Positions 41,214-50,460 of a stretch of DNA of 64,000 bases are shown here, one piece after another. A program made the position numbers and the translations under genes. Source of the DNA: Hymenobacter jejuensis (GTDB lineage: Bacteria > Bacteroidota > Bacteroidia > Cytophagales > Hymenobacteraceae); NCBI RefSeq assembly GCF_006337165.1, contig NZ_CP040896.1:248001-312000 (forward strand), given 5' to 3'. Numbering within the stretch: the stretch's first letter is position 1; every line of letters starts with the position of its first letter. The notes under the pieces are model-generated. The model was not told the origin of the DNA, ran no database searches, and was given only the letters and a program-made list of their open reading frames with translations.

Positions 41214-43106
41214 ATGGCACACTACCTGTGGTTGATTCTCGCCTTCCCGTTCGCCGGCGCAATTGTGCTCCTCCTGGCCGGGCCGCGCCTGTCGCGGGCC
41301 GTCGCCGCTGTCATTGGCGCCGGCAGCATCGGGCTTTCGGCCGTGGCGGCGATTGCCGTGGCCCTGGAATTCAGCACGGCCCGGCCCAACCCGACCTTCT
41401 ACCATCAGGTGCTCTGGAACTGGTTTGACGTGGCCGGCTTTAGTCCGTCCATTGCCCTTCATCTGGATGCACTTTCGCTGGTATTTGTGCTGGTTATCAC
41501 CTTCGTGGGCTTTCTCATCCACCTCTACTCCACCGAGTTTATGGCTGATGATGAGGACTTTAGCCGCTTTTTCGCTTGCATGAACCTGTTTGTGGGCGCC
41601 ATGCTGGTGTTGGTGCTCGCCGACAACCTGCTGCTGCTATACCTAGGCTGGGAAGGCGTGGGCCTGTGCAGCAACCTGCTCATCGGGTTCTGGTACAAAA
41701 ACCCCGCAAACGGCTACGCGGCCCGCAAAGCCTTCATCGTCACGCGCGTCGGCGACACGGCCATGATGATCGGGCTGTTTATGCTGTTTCAGCAGTTCGG
41801 CACGCTGCACATTCAGCAAATCGCGGAGCAGGCCGCGCAGGTGTGGCCCGTGGGCTCGCCCGTGGCGCTGACGGTGGCGCTGTTGCTGCTGGGCGGCGCG
41901 GTGGGCAAATCGGCGCAGCTGCCGCTGCAAACGTGGCTGCCCGATGCCATGGCCGGTCCGTCGCCGGTGTCGGCGCTGATTCACGCGGCCACGATGGTCA
42001 CGGCGGGCGTCTACCTGATTACGCGCATGCACGTTGTGTTTGAGCTGGCCCCGGTGGCACAGGCCACGGTGGCCGTTATCGGGGCGCTTACCCTGCTGAT
42101 TGCCGGCTGTAGCGCCCTCACTCAGAACGACTTAAAGCGCGTGCTGGCTTACTCCACCATCAGCCAGATTGGGTACATGTTTCTGGCATTGGGCTTGGGG
42201 GCGTGGTCGGCAGGCATCTTCCATTTCATGATTCATGCCTTCTTCAAAGCGCTGCTGTTTCTGGGCGCCGGGGTCGTCATTCAGGCCCTGCACCACGAGC
42301 ACGACATGACGCGCATGGGCGGACTGCGCCACAAGATGCCCGTCGTGTTCTGGACCTTCCTGATCGGTTCGGCGTCACTGGCCGCTTTGCCCTTGGTGAC
42401 CGCAGGCTTCTACAGCAAAGACCAGATTTTGTGGCTGAGTTTCGCCGGCGAGCGCGGCAGCTTGGGTCTTTACGCAGCGGCGCTGGTGGGCGCGTTTATC
42501 ACGTCGGTGTACACGTTTCGGATGGTGTTCATCACCTTTTTCGGCGAAAGCAAAACGCCCATCGTCCATTATCCCGGCTCCCGGATGACGCTGCCGCTGG
42601 TGGTGCTGGCCGTGCTTTCGCTGGTGGGCGGCTTTATCGAGCTGCCGCACAACCTGGCCCAGTTCACGCTGTTTTCCAACTTCTTGCGTCCGGTTTTGCC
42701 CGATGTTGTGGTCAAGCCCAACTACGATGAGCTGGAGTGGATTATGCAGCTGGTAGCGGCGGCGGTTTCGCTGAGCGGCATCTACGTGGCCTATGTATTC
42801 TACTTGAAAAGCCCAGCGCTGGTGCAAAGCCTGGAGCGCTCCGGTCCGGCGATGGCGCTGCACCGGTTCTGGCACGCGGGCTGGGGTTTTGATGCGCTCT
42901 ACGATGCGCTGCTGGTGCGGCCCTACGTGTTTCTGGCCAACCTCAACCGCCGCGACGTCATCGATCGGTTCTACACCCTGCTCACCGACCTCGCCCAGTC
43001 GCTGCACGGACTACTGGCCCAGACGCAAAACGGCGTATTACGCAACTACTTAACAGGCATTGCGTTAGGCGCGGCGGCTATTCTCACCCTAAGTATTCTG
43101 CTATGA
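41214..43106 (+). CDS. nuoL: NADH-quinone oxidoreductase subunit L
   Basis: A 630-residue antiporter-like subunit at the far end of the membrane arm. The proton-path Glu is in LLYLGWEGVGLCSNLLIGFW, and the conserved lysine/histidine region is in GKSAQLPLQTWLPDAMAGPSPVSALIHAATMV. The C-terminal amphipathic lateral helix is expected after about residue 510. The ATGA overlap (43103-43106) couples it to nuoM. Confidence 0.96.
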   Translation: MAHYLWLILAFPFAGAIVLLLAGPRLSRAVAAVIGAGSIGLSAVAAIAVALEFSTARPNPTFYHQVLWNWFDVAGFSPSIALHLDALSLVFVLVITFVGFLIHLYSTEFMADDEDFSRFFACMNLFVGAMLVLVLADNLLLLYLGWEGVGLCSNLLIGFWYKNPANGYAARKAFIVTRVGDTAMMIGLFMLFQQFGTLHIQQIAEQAAQVWPVGSPVALTVALLLLGGAVGKSAQLPLQTWLPDAMAGPSPVSALIHAATMVTAGVYLITRMHVVFELAPVAQATVAVIGALTLLIAGCSALTQNDLKRVLAYSTISQIGYMFLALGLGAWSAGIFHFMIHAFFKALLFLGAGVVIQALHHEHDMTRMGGLRHKMPVVFWTFLIGSASLAALPLVTAGFYSKDQILWLSFAGERGSLGLYAAALVGAFITSVYTFRMVFITFFGESKTPIVHYPGSRMTLPLVVLAVLSLVGGFIELPHNLAQFTLFSNFLRPVLPDVVVKPNYDELEWIMQLVAAAVSLSGIYVAYVFYLKSPALVQSLERSGPAMALHRFWHAGWGFDALYDALLVRPYVFLANLNRRDVIDRFYTLLTDLAQSLHGLLAQTQNGVLRNYLTGIALGAAAILTLSILL

Positions 43107-44659
43107 TACTGGTCTGGCTGATTGTGGTGTTGATGGTAGGAGGGCTGCTGGCATGGCTCTCACAGCGGTGGAGCGAGCGCCTGCCCCGCTGGATCGCCCT
43201 CGCGGTGGTCCTGATCGACTTTATCCTGACGCTCTGGATGTGGGGCGACAACCTGGGCATGGCGGATGCCAATTCGCCGTGGTTGATCCGGCTGGAGCGG
43301 CCCTGGATTCCGCAATTCGGTGTGAGTCTGAGCTTTGCCCTCGACGGTCTGAGCTTGCTGATGCTATTGCTTACCTTTTTCCTGGGGCTGCTGGCCGTAC
43401 TGATTTCCTGGCGCGAAATCACGAGCCGGGTGGGCTTTTTCCACTTCAACCTGCTTTGGGTGCTGGCGGGCATCACCGGCGTGTTCCTCACCATGGACTT
43501 GTTTCTGTTTTACTTTTTCTGGGAGGTCATGCTGATCCCGATGTACTTCCTGATCGGCATTTGGGGGCACGCCAACCGCAACTACGCAGCCTATAAATTT
43601 TTCCTGTTTACACAGGCCAGCGGGCTGCTTATGTTGCTGGCTATCTTGGGTTTATACTTCCTGCACGGCAACGCAACGGGCATCTATACGTTCGGCTATT
43701 TCGGCCTTCTCGATACGCCCATGACCATTCAGGCCGAACGCTTGGTGATGTTCGGGTTTCTGGCTGCTTTCCTGGTGAAGCTGCCCGTGGTGCCGTTCCA
43801 TTCGTGGCTCCCCGACGCCCACTCCGAAGCGCCCACGGCCGGCAGCGTGATTTTGGCGGGGCTGCTGCTGAAAACCGGGGCGTATGGGCTGCTGCGGTTT
43901 GTATTACCGCTGTTTCCGATTGCTGCCCAGGAGTTTGCGCCCTGGGGCATGCTGCTGGGTGTGGTGGGCATTCTGTACGGGGCCATGCTGGCCTACTCCC
44001 AAACCGACCTCAAGCGGCTGGTGGCCTACACCAGCGTCAGCCACATGGGGTTTGTGGTGCTGGGCGTGTTTGCGTTCAATGCGTGGGCGCTGCAAGGCGT
44101 TGTGATGCAGATGATTACGCACGGCCTGAGCACCGGCGCGCTGTTTATTATCTCGGGCTTTCTCTACCAACGCCTCCACACCCGCGACATCAACCGCATG
44201 GGCGGCTTCTGGGCGCCGGCCCCCCGCATGGGCGTTATTGCGCTGGTGTTCGTGATGGCTTCGCTGGGCTTGCCGGGCCTGGGCAACTTCATTGCGGAAT
44301 TTCTGACGCTGGTTGGGGCGTGGCAGGCCAACCCCACCCTAACGGTGCTGGCCGCCTGCGGTCTGGTGCTGGCCACGGCCTATTCGCTGTGGCTGATGCA
44401 GCGGGTATTTCTGGGTCCGGTGCAGCCCAGCATCCTTCTACCCGACCTGAACCCGCGCGAAATGCTGATTGCCGTGCCCCTGGTGCTGCTGATTTTGTGG
44501 CTGGGCCTCAACCCGCAGCCCATCCTGAACACCGCCCAACCCGCTATCAATCAGCAGCTAAAGGCTTACCAGGCGCCGCCCACCGCCCCGCAAGTGGCGG
44601 GGCAGCAAGCCACACTGCCCGTTGCCTCCGCCGACTCCCTCGCCCTTCGCAAACTATAA
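43103..44659 (+). CDS. nuoM: NADH-quinone oxidoreductase subunit M
   Basis: A 518-residue antiporter-like proton-pumping subunit. FYFFWEVMLIPMYFLIGIWG carries the essential Glu. KLPVVPFHSWLPDAHSEAPTAGSVILAG and SQTDLKRLVAYTSVSHMGFV are diagnostic. The extra C-terminal tail (YQAPPTAPQVAGQQ...) is polar. nuoN starts 11 bp downstream. Confidence 0.96.
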   Translation: MILVWLIVVLMVGGLLAWLSQRWSERLPRWIALAVVLIDFILTLWMWGDNLGMADANSPWLIRLERPWIPQFGVSLSFALDGLSLLMLLLTFFLGLLAVLISWREITSRVGFFHFNLLWVLAGITGVFLTMDLFLFYFFWEVMLIPMYFLIGIWGHANRNYAAYKFFLFTQASGLLMLLAILGLYFLHGNATGIYTFGYFGLLDTPMTIQAERLVMFGFLAAFLVKLPVVPFHSWLPDAHSEAPTAGSVILAGLLLKTGAYGLLRFVLPLFPIAAQEFAPWGMLLGVVGILYGAMLAYSQTDLKRLVAYTSVSHMGFVVLGVFAFNAWALQGVVMQMITHGLSTGALFIISGFLYQRLHTRDINRMGGFWAPAPRMGVIALVFVMASLGLPGLGNFIAEFLTLVGAWQANPTLTVLAACGLVLATAYSLWLMQRVFLGPVQPSILLPDLNPREMLIAVPLVLLILWLGLNPQPILNTAQPAINQQLKAYQAPPTAPQVAGQQATLPVASADSLALRKL

Positions 44660-44669
44660 GCAGCTGATT

Positions 44670-46202
44670 ATGAGCCAGAACGATTTCTTCCATCTGCTGC
44701 CGCTGCTCATCCTGACTTTGGCCACGCTGGTGATCATGCTCATCATCGCCGTGCGGCGGAACCACCGGATTATTTACGGGGTGACGGTGCTGGCGCTGGC
44801 CGGTGCTTTCGCTTCGCTGTTCTGGCTCCGCTCGGTTACCCATTACCTCATCCGGCCGCTGTTCGTGATCGATGGCTTTGCCTTGCTGTACTTGGGGCTG
44901 ATTTTGCTTACTGCGTTGGTAATCAGCGTGTTGTCCTATACTTACTTTGAGCAGCGGGAAGAGCGAAAAGAAGAGTATTATATCTTATTGATATTGAGCA
45001 CGTTAGGCGCGTGCGTATTGGTGATTAGCCAACATTTTGTGGGCTTGTTCTTGGGGCTGGAAATTCTGAGCGTGTCGCTCTATGGCCTGATCGCTTACCT
45101 ACGCACCCGCGAGCGCTCCGACGAAGCCGGCGTGAAGTACCTGATTCTGGCGGCGTTCTCCTCGGCGTTCCTGCTGTTCGGCATGGCGCTGGTGTACGCC
45201 AGCACCGGCACGATGGCGTTTGCGGGCCTTGCGGAGTTCTTGGCAAACGTGCCGAAACTGCCGGTTTTGCTGCTAACGGGCCTCGGCATGATGATTATTG
45301 GCGTTGGCTTTAAGCTGGGCGTTGTGCCGTTTCATATGTGGACGCCCGACGTGTACGAAGGGGCGCCCGCGCCGGTCACGGCGTTCATTGCCACCGTGTC
45401 GAAGGGCGGCATGCTGGGCCTGCTGATTCGGTTTTTTATGCAGGCCGACGGCTACCGTTACCCAGCTTTGGTGCTGATTTTCACCGTAATCGCCATTGCT
45501 TCCATGTTTGCCGGCAACCTGCTGGCTCTGCGTCAACAAAACGTCAAGCGCATTCTGGCTTACTCATCCATTGCGCACCTGGGCTACCTGCTGGTGGCCT
45601 TTCTGGCCGGCGACCAACTGGGCGTGGAAGCGGTCACGTTTTACCTGGCGGCTTACTTCATCACCAGCGTGGGCGCGTTCGGCGTCATTGTCGTTCTCTC
45701 TGATTCTGAGCGCGATGCGGAGCTGCTCTCCGACTACCGCGGCTTGCTCTGGCGTCGCCCCTGGATTGCGGCCATCTTTACGGCGATGCTGCTTTCGCTG
45801 GCTGGCATTCCGCTCACGGCGGGTTTTGTGGGCAAATTCTACGTGCTGGCGGCCGGCATCAACAGTCAGCTTTGGCTGCCAGTCGTAATCTTGGTCGTCA
45901 ACAGCGTAATCGGCCTGTATTACTACATCCAGATCATCGCCGTCATGTTTCAGCAGCCCGAAACGGAAACCGCGAGTGAGCCGCAGCCCATCTTGGCCCA
46001 CCCCGTTTACCTGACCAGCATGGGCACGATGGTAGGTCTGGCCCTGCTCCTGATTCTGCTTGGCGTGTACCCCACGGGCTTGGTGCAGATCATCAGAGGA
46101 ACTTTGGGTACTTCTGCCACCATAAGTGCCCATCAAAAACCGCGCGCGGACAAACCGCCGTATTATCAAAAACTTGCCGCGGAGAGCGTTAAACCCAAGT
46201 AA
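44670..46202 (+). CDS. nuoN: NADH-quinone oxidoreductase subunit N
   Basis: A 510-residue antiporter-like subunit that ends the operon. The ATG at 44670 (MSQNDFFHLLPLLILTLATL) is chosen over an upstream in-frame ATG inside nuoM. FKLGVVPFHMWTPDVYEGAPAPVTAFIATVSKGG and QNVKRILAYSSIAHLGYLL are typical. A strong hairpin terminator follows 12 bp after the stop. Confidence 0.96.
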   Translation: MSQNDFFHLLPLLILTLATLVIMLIIAVRRNHRIIYGVTVLALAGAFASLFWLRSVTHYLIRPLFVIDGFALLYLGLILLTALVISVLSYTYFEQREERKEEYYILLILSTLGACVLVISQHFVGLFLGLEILSVSLYGLIAYLRTRERSDEAGVKYLILAAFSSAFLLFGMALVYASTGTMAFAGLAEFLANVPKLPVLLLTGLGMMIIGVGFKLGVVPFHMWTPDVYEGAPAPVTAFIATVSKGGMLGLLIRFFMQADGYRYPALVLIFTVIAIASMFAGNLLALRQQNVKRILAYSSIAHLGYLLVAFLAGDQLGVEAVTFYLAAYFITSVGAFGVIVVLSDSERDAELLSDYRGLLWRRPWIAAIFTAMLLSLAGIPLTAGFVGKFYVLAAGINSQLWLPVVILVVNSVIGLYYYIQIIAVMFQQPETETASEPQPILAHPVYLTSMGTMVGLALLLILLGVYPTGLVQIIRGTLGTSATISAHQKPRADKPPYYQKLAAESVKPK

Positions 46203-46213
46203 TCCAAACGCAC

Positions 46214-46249
46214 AAAAGAGGCCATGACGGTGCGTCATGGCCTCTTTTT
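46214..46249. terminator. Bidirectional terminator after nuoN
   Basis: AAAAGAGGCCATGAC (46214-46228) pairs with GTCATGGCCTCTTTT (46234-46248). It serves nuoN and the convergent TonB-receptor gene. Confidence 0.88.
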
Positions 46250-46268
46250 GTATGCTCAGCAACGAAGA

Positions 46269-48767
46269 TTACTGCTTGTGAATGGCAGGCAAGTTCACTT
46301 TCAGTTCCACCGAATACAGGCGGCCGATGAACGGCGAGGCGACAAATTCGCGCACCTTCGAATCGAACAGGTTGACGACCTGCGCCGAAGCCGTGAGGTA
46401 GCTGTTGACGTGGTAACCCGCGCTCACGTCTACGTTGGTGAAGCCGCCGAGCGGGCCGTAGTTCCAGGTGCGGCCGTAGCGAGCGTTTTCCTTGATGCCC
46501 AGCTCCGTGTTGGCCGCCGCGGCAACGTTGATGCCCGAAAAGAAATCATACTCCTGCACCCAGCGCGTAAACACCGACCCGAAGAACTTCTTGCCGCTGT
46601 AATTCACGGCGAAGCTGGCTTTGTTCGACGGGGTGTTGATGGGTAAGTCGATCTGAGTCTGCACTTTACCATCCTTGTTGCCGTCGTTGCGCTTGTCGTT
46701 CTTATCAAGATCGTAACCGAAATAAGAGTAGTTCAGCACTAAGTTGAAAGCGTTGGTCAGGTAATACGTCGCCCCAAAGTCGGCGCCGTAGGTGTTTACC
46801 TTGCCAAAGTTCACGTAGGTCAGCAACGTGGCAGCGCCTGATTCGGGCGTGCCGGGTACCACCTCCGAAAGGGGCGTATTGCCGCGCTGGGTCACTTTTC
46901 GGCCTTGGGTAGCGATGTTGATGGCCGGGCTCAGGAAGTTTTCGGAGGTGTTGTAGTACGCGTTGGCGTCGAAGTAAAACTTAGGCGTGATTTTGCCTTT
47001 GTAGCCCACTTCCACCGAGTTAATGGTTTCGACTTGCAGCTTGTCGATCTTGGTGCCGTCGCTGAGCGTGTAGCCTTCGCCGTTGCCAATCAGCAGACCC
47101 CCAAACAGATAGCCGTCGAGGTTAAGAATGGTGGGCGCCGCAATGCCTTTGCCGTAAGTCAGGCGCACCGACTGCTCGTTTTTGTTCCACACCAACCCGG
47201 CTTTCGGAATGAAGTTGAAGCCGTACAGCTCGTGCTTGTCGGCGCGGGCCGCTGCAATGGCTTTCACGTCGCCAAAAATTTTCTTTTCAACCTGAGCATA
47301 CACGCCGATCTGGTTGATAATTATATTGCCTTGACTATCAAACAGATACGAATGACGGCTATTGGCCATATCGCGCTGATACTGCGAGCCCACAATCACG
47401 TCAAAGCCCTGCCATGAGTTGTTGTACTGAATCTCGGCGTTGAGGCGGCGTGAGTTGTCTTTAAACACTGCGCCGCGCTTCAGCGCAACACCTGACGTGG
47501 TAGTGGTGCCAAACCATTGCTCTTCGTAGGAGCGGCGGCGAGCTTCTTCTTCGCTGAACCCGGCATCCTTGAAGCTCAGGTAGTTCTGCGTGCGCTGGTT
47601 GATGGCGTAGGTGTTGTCGGTGTTGCTCCAGGTGTGATAAACCTGGGCAAACACCCGCGGCGACACGTAGCGGGCGTGCAAATAATGCACCTGCCAATCT
47701 TTGATCTGGTTGCGGCCCGCATTGGTTTGAGCCAGGAAATTCGACTGGTTGCCGCCGTACGACACAATCACGTCCGACTTCTCATTGAGGCTGTAATACA
47801 CCGCCGCCTCGCCGTGCAGGGAGTTGAAATTGCGGTTCAGATCAATCTCCGGGGCGGCGTGAAATTTGGCGGGCTTGAAGGCGGTGTTGGTGTAGTAAAC
47901 CGTGTCTACGTACTTGAAATCCTGGCCTCTCGTGTATTCGCCCGTGACCTTGAATGCCCACTTCGGGCTCAGCACTTGGGCATGCCGAAACCGCGCCGAG
48001 AACACGCGCTGGTTGCCCAGGCCCAACGCCACCGTCGTGCCCTGTGAGGTGCGCGGATCTTTGCTGATCGTGTTCACCAAGCCGTTGTGCGCATTGGGGC
48101 CATAAAGCGCCGCCGAAGGCCCCAGAATGATTTCGATGCGCTCAATGTCCTCTTTCACCACGCTCGTGAGCGGCCCCAGGGGCAGGCCCGTCGCGATGAG
48201 CGTCGAGAGGCGGGCGTCGTTCATTTGCAGGTTTTTGGGGTTGAACGCGCTGTTGAAGCCGCGCACGTTCAGGCCCGTACCCAGCACGCCGGTCCGGATG
48301 TAGTCGACGCCTTTTTGCCGGGCAATGAGCTCACCCACGTTGAAAGAGGGCAACTCGTTGATATTGCGCGAGTTAATCACGCTGATGGTAGCCGGAGCCT
48401 CGGTCAGCTTTTCGGGCCGCCGCGAAGCCGAAACCACCACTTCACCCGCCATCACGGCGCTTTGCTGCAAGGGGATGGTGCCCAGGTCCACGATGTCGTT
48501 GCCGACCGTAACTGTTTGGGCCGGAGCCTGATAGCCGATGAAGGAAAACCGGATGTTGTGGGACCCCGGCGCCAGTCCGGTCAGCTCAAATTCGCCTCCC
48601 GAACCGGTGGCCGTGCCGCGGTTGGTGCCCGATAAGATCACGTTTACCCCAGCCAGCGATTCGCCAGTGGCCGCATCGGTAATCCGGCCGCGGATCCCGC
48701 CGCTTTGGGCAAGCGCCAGCAGCGTGTTGGTCGCAAAAAGGAGGATTAGTAAAAGTCTGGTAGCCAT
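46269..48767 (-). CDS. TonB-dependent outer-membrane receptor
   Basis: An 832-residue outer-membrane receptor. The start at 48767 gives a signal peptide (MATRLLLILLFATNTLLALAQ). A carboxypeptidase-regulatory-like domain follows (about 23-110: GRITDAATGESLAGVNVIL). The plug domain has VVVSASRRPEKLTEAPATISVI and LNVRGFNSAFNPKNLQMNDAR, then IERIEIILGPSAALYGPNAHNGLVN. The remaining 600 residues form the 22-strand barrel, ending SVELKVNLPAIHKQ. It is shorter than SusC proteins and has no SusD partner, so a small molecule or siderophore is more likely than a glycan; the ligand is unknown. The upstream gap has a palindrome copy and a TTAAGTCCACC shared with the SDR gene promoter at 56570. Confidence 0.92.
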   Translation of the reverse strand: MATRLLLILLFATNTLLALAQSGGIRGRITDAATGESLAGVNVILSGTNRGTATGSGGEFELTGLAPGSHNIRFSFIGYQAPAQTVTVGNDIVDLGTIPLQQSAVMAGEVVVSASRRPEKLTEAPATISVINSRNINELPSFNVGELIARQKGVDYIRTGVLGTGLNVRGFNSAFNPKNLQMNDARLSTLIATGLPLGPLTSVVKEDIERIEIILGPSAALYGPNAHNGLVNTISKDPRTSQGTTVALGLGNQRVFSARFRHAQVLSPKWAFKVTGEYTRGQDFKYVDTVYYTNTAFKPAKFHAAPEIDLNRNFNSLHGEAAVYYSLNEKSDVIVSYGGNQSNFLAQTNAGRNQIKDWQVHYLHARYVSPRVFAQVYHTWSNTDNTYAINQRTQNYLSFKDAGFSEEEARRRSYEEQWFGTTTTSGVALKRGAVFKDNSRRLNAEIQYNNSWQGFDVIVGSQYQRDMANSRHSYLFDSQGNIIINQIGVYAQVEKKIFGDVKAIAAARADKHELYGFNFIPKAGLVWNKNEQSVRLTYGKGIAAPTILNLDGYLFGGLLIGNGEGYTLSDGTKIDKLQVETINSVEVGYKGKITPKFYFDANAYYNTSENFLSPAINIATQGRKVTQRGNTPLSEVVPGTPESGAATLLTYVNFGKVNTYGADFGATYYLTNAFNLVLNYSYFGYDLDKNDKRNDGNKDGKVQTQIDLPINTPSNKASFAVNYSGKKFFGSVFTRWVQEYDFFSGINVAAAANTELGIKENARYGRTWNYGPLGGFTNVDVSAGYHVNSYLTASAQVVNLFDSKVREFVASPFIGRLYSVELKVNLPAIHKQ

Positions 48768-48846
48768 ACAGGTCGGTTTTTGGGAGGGAATGGATGAATC
48801 TACAGACACCCCCAACCGAGTGCATTTCCAGCCCTCAAAAAAGAAA

Positions 48847-48857
48847 GGTGGACTTAA
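48847..48857 (-). promoter_or_regulatory. Shared TTAAGTCCACC element (TonB receptor)
   Basis: TTAAGTCCACC on the minus strand, 80 bp before the receptor start codon. The identical 11 bp stand 72 bp before the SDR gene at 56570-56580. A common regulator is possible. Confidence 0.35.
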
Positions 48858-48880
48858 CCGGCTCCCGCTACTCAACTTGC

Positions 48881-48910
48881 ATATAAGTATCTATATATCA
48901 AGTACTTATA
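48881..48910. repeat. Recurrent palindrome copy (TonB receptor upstream)
   Basis: ATATAAGTATCTATATATCA then AGTACTTATA. The outer arms ATAAGTA/TACTTAT are well kept; the centre is degenerate. It lies between the TonB-receptor start and the stop of the helical-repeat gene. Confidence 0.5.
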
Positions 48911-50334
48911 TTAACTTCACAAAGCATTGACTTTATTCGTCCGCACAAATGCGGAATGAGCGATTTGACCTCGTTTAGCAAGTCCAGAAGCAGCTTTTCC
49001 TTGTGCGGGTTGCCGAAATGGGGCCGGCCGGAGCTCACCATCAACTCCACGAGCTGGTCGTCGCCGATTTCGTTTTCCACGTATTGGCTCAGGTGGTAAT
49101 ACCACTGCAACGTGGGCAGATAATTGGGCCGCGAGCGGTACTGGGCCTCCTTTTGCAGCAGGTGGTGCTTCCGGCAGGCTTTCAGCAGCTTATCGTATTT
49201 TTCCTGCATCACCAAGGCCTGAAAGTAGGCCACGAAAAAGATGTGCCAGCGGTCGGCGAGCAGCTCCTTGCAGTTGTCGCGCAGGAAGCTGTCGGCCATT
49301 TTTTCGCCGTCGGCGGGCTGCCCGTTCAGGTTCAGGCATTTGATGTAAAAGGCCATAAACCCGATTTTATTCCGCAGGTTGTTGGTGTGCCGCAGCGAAG
49401 AAAACGACTGCTTCATCAAGGCCAACGCTTCGTGGATTTTGCCCTGCCGCAACAGGATCGCGCTGTAATTATTGAGGTAAGACAGATGATCGGTATTCTT
49501 CTGTTTGATAGACAGATAGCCGTATTCTTCGGCCTGCTGCAACACGTCGAACTTGGAGTGCAGCAACACGCAGTTGGCGTAATAATTAAAGAGAATGCGC
49601 CGCGAATAGAAAGCCCCCTGCTTAAGCATTTCGTCGAGGGCATTGTACACCTCCTTGAGCTTGTCGAAGAGCGAGTAGTTGAAGTACAAAAACGTAAGCC
49701 GCACCACGGCGAAATAGCGGTTCAGGCCGTCGAGGGTTTCGTCGTAAAACGTATCGAGCAGCCATTGCTCCCACTGGCGGCTTTCGGTGGTGTTCTGGGC
49801 GTATTGGCTGATGATGTCTACCGTTGCGTCGTGCAGCTTCTGGTTGATTTCCTTGCTCTTGGCGTAGTTCAGGCGCTGCTGCTCAATGAAGTTGGTTACT
49901 GTCTGATGGTCTTTGTAGCGCATCCGAATAAGCAGGAAGTGCCGGTAGCTGAGCGTGAGCTCATAGAACTTCATGAAGTAGAAATCGGGCTTGTGGTAGC
50001 GGGCAATGGCCTGCAAAAGCACCTTTTCCTCAACGGGCGAAATGGAATCGGTCATGATCTTCTGATCCATCTCGTTGAGATACACCAGGTGCTTGTCCAC
50101 GTCGATGCTGTCGAGGCGCTGCCCGATCCATTGTTTCAGGTTGGAATACTTGCGCTTGTCGATGCCAGCACGGAACGCTACGGGCGTGCGCGGATGGTGG
50201 CAGTTGTATTCAATCGTTTGCAGGATCTCCAAATTTTGAGCGTCCTGAAACTGCTGCACCTGAATCAGATATGCGATTTCATGCGGCAGAATATCGCCCG
50301 CAAAATCCCCGAATTTTCCGAGCTTCTTTTTCAT
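48898..50334 (-). CDS. Hypothetical helical-repeat (TPR-like) protein
   Basis: A 478-residue cytoplasmic protein with no signal peptide, helix after helix throughout. TPR-like stretches such as ALDEMLKQGAFYSRRILFNYYANCVLL, YLNNYSAILLRQGKIHEALALM and KIGFMAFYIKCLNLNGQPADGEKM suggest tetratricopeptide-type repeats in the second half. The N-terminal part (FGDFAGDILPHEIAYLIQVQQFQDAQN) is of no known family. It stands upstream of the TonB-receptor gene with a gap of about 130 bp. It may be a partner or regulator of neighbouring genes; no function is claimed. Confidence 0.75.
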   Translation of the reverse strand: MKKKLGKFGDFAGDILPHEIAYLIQVQQFQDAQNLEILQTIEYNCHHPRTPVAFRAGIDKRKYSNLKQWIGQRLDSIDVDKHLVYLNEMDQKIMTDSISPVEEKVLLQAIARYHKPDFYFMKFYELTLSYRHFLLIRMRYKDHQTVTNFIEQQRLNYAKSKEINQKLHDATVDIISQYAQNTTESRQWEQWLLDTFYDETLDGLNRYFAVVRLTFLYFNYSLFDKLKEVYNALDEMLKQGAFYSRRILFNYYANCVLLHSKFDVLQQAEEYGYLSIKQKNTDHLSYLNNYSAILLRQGKIHEALALMKQSFSSLRHTNNLRNKIGFMAFYIKCLNLNGQPADGEKMADSFLRDNCKELLADRWHIFFVAYFQALVMQEKYDKLLKACRKHHLLQKEAQYRSRPNYLPTLQWYYHLSQYVENEIGDDQLVELMVSSGRPHFGNPHKEKLLLDLLNEVKSLIPHLCGRIKSMLCEVNIST

Positions 50335-50390
50335 GATACCGGGGTTGGAATAAAGGGCATAATCCTAGTTTGATGCCTTCCCAAGTTAGA

Positions 50391-50424
50391 AAAAAAGCAT
50401 AGCCGTTTGGCTATGCTTTTTCCT
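50391..50424 (-). terminator. Terminator of the acyl-ligase/hydrolase operon
   Basis: AAAAAAGCATAGCC (50391-50404) pairs with GGCTATGCTTTTTT (50409-50422) around GTTT. On the minus strand it follows the hydrolase stop (50461). Confidence 0.82.
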
Positions 50425-50460
50425 ATTAGCATGAAGATTACAGCCCCGTGTCTAACCTCA

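Noticed and set aside
48768..48897. Riboswitch (for example cobalamin) before the TonB receptor
   Set aside because: The gap is only 130 bp and lacks the conserved boxes; only a palindrome copy and TTAAGTCCACC are visible.
49003..50373. Plus-strand open frame of 456 codons opposite the helical-repeat gene
   Set aside because: The minus-strand frame is longer, has a clean start and stop between a terminator and a promoter gap, and normal composition; the plus frame looks like an antisense shadow. This is less certain than the other cases because neither frame has a known family.
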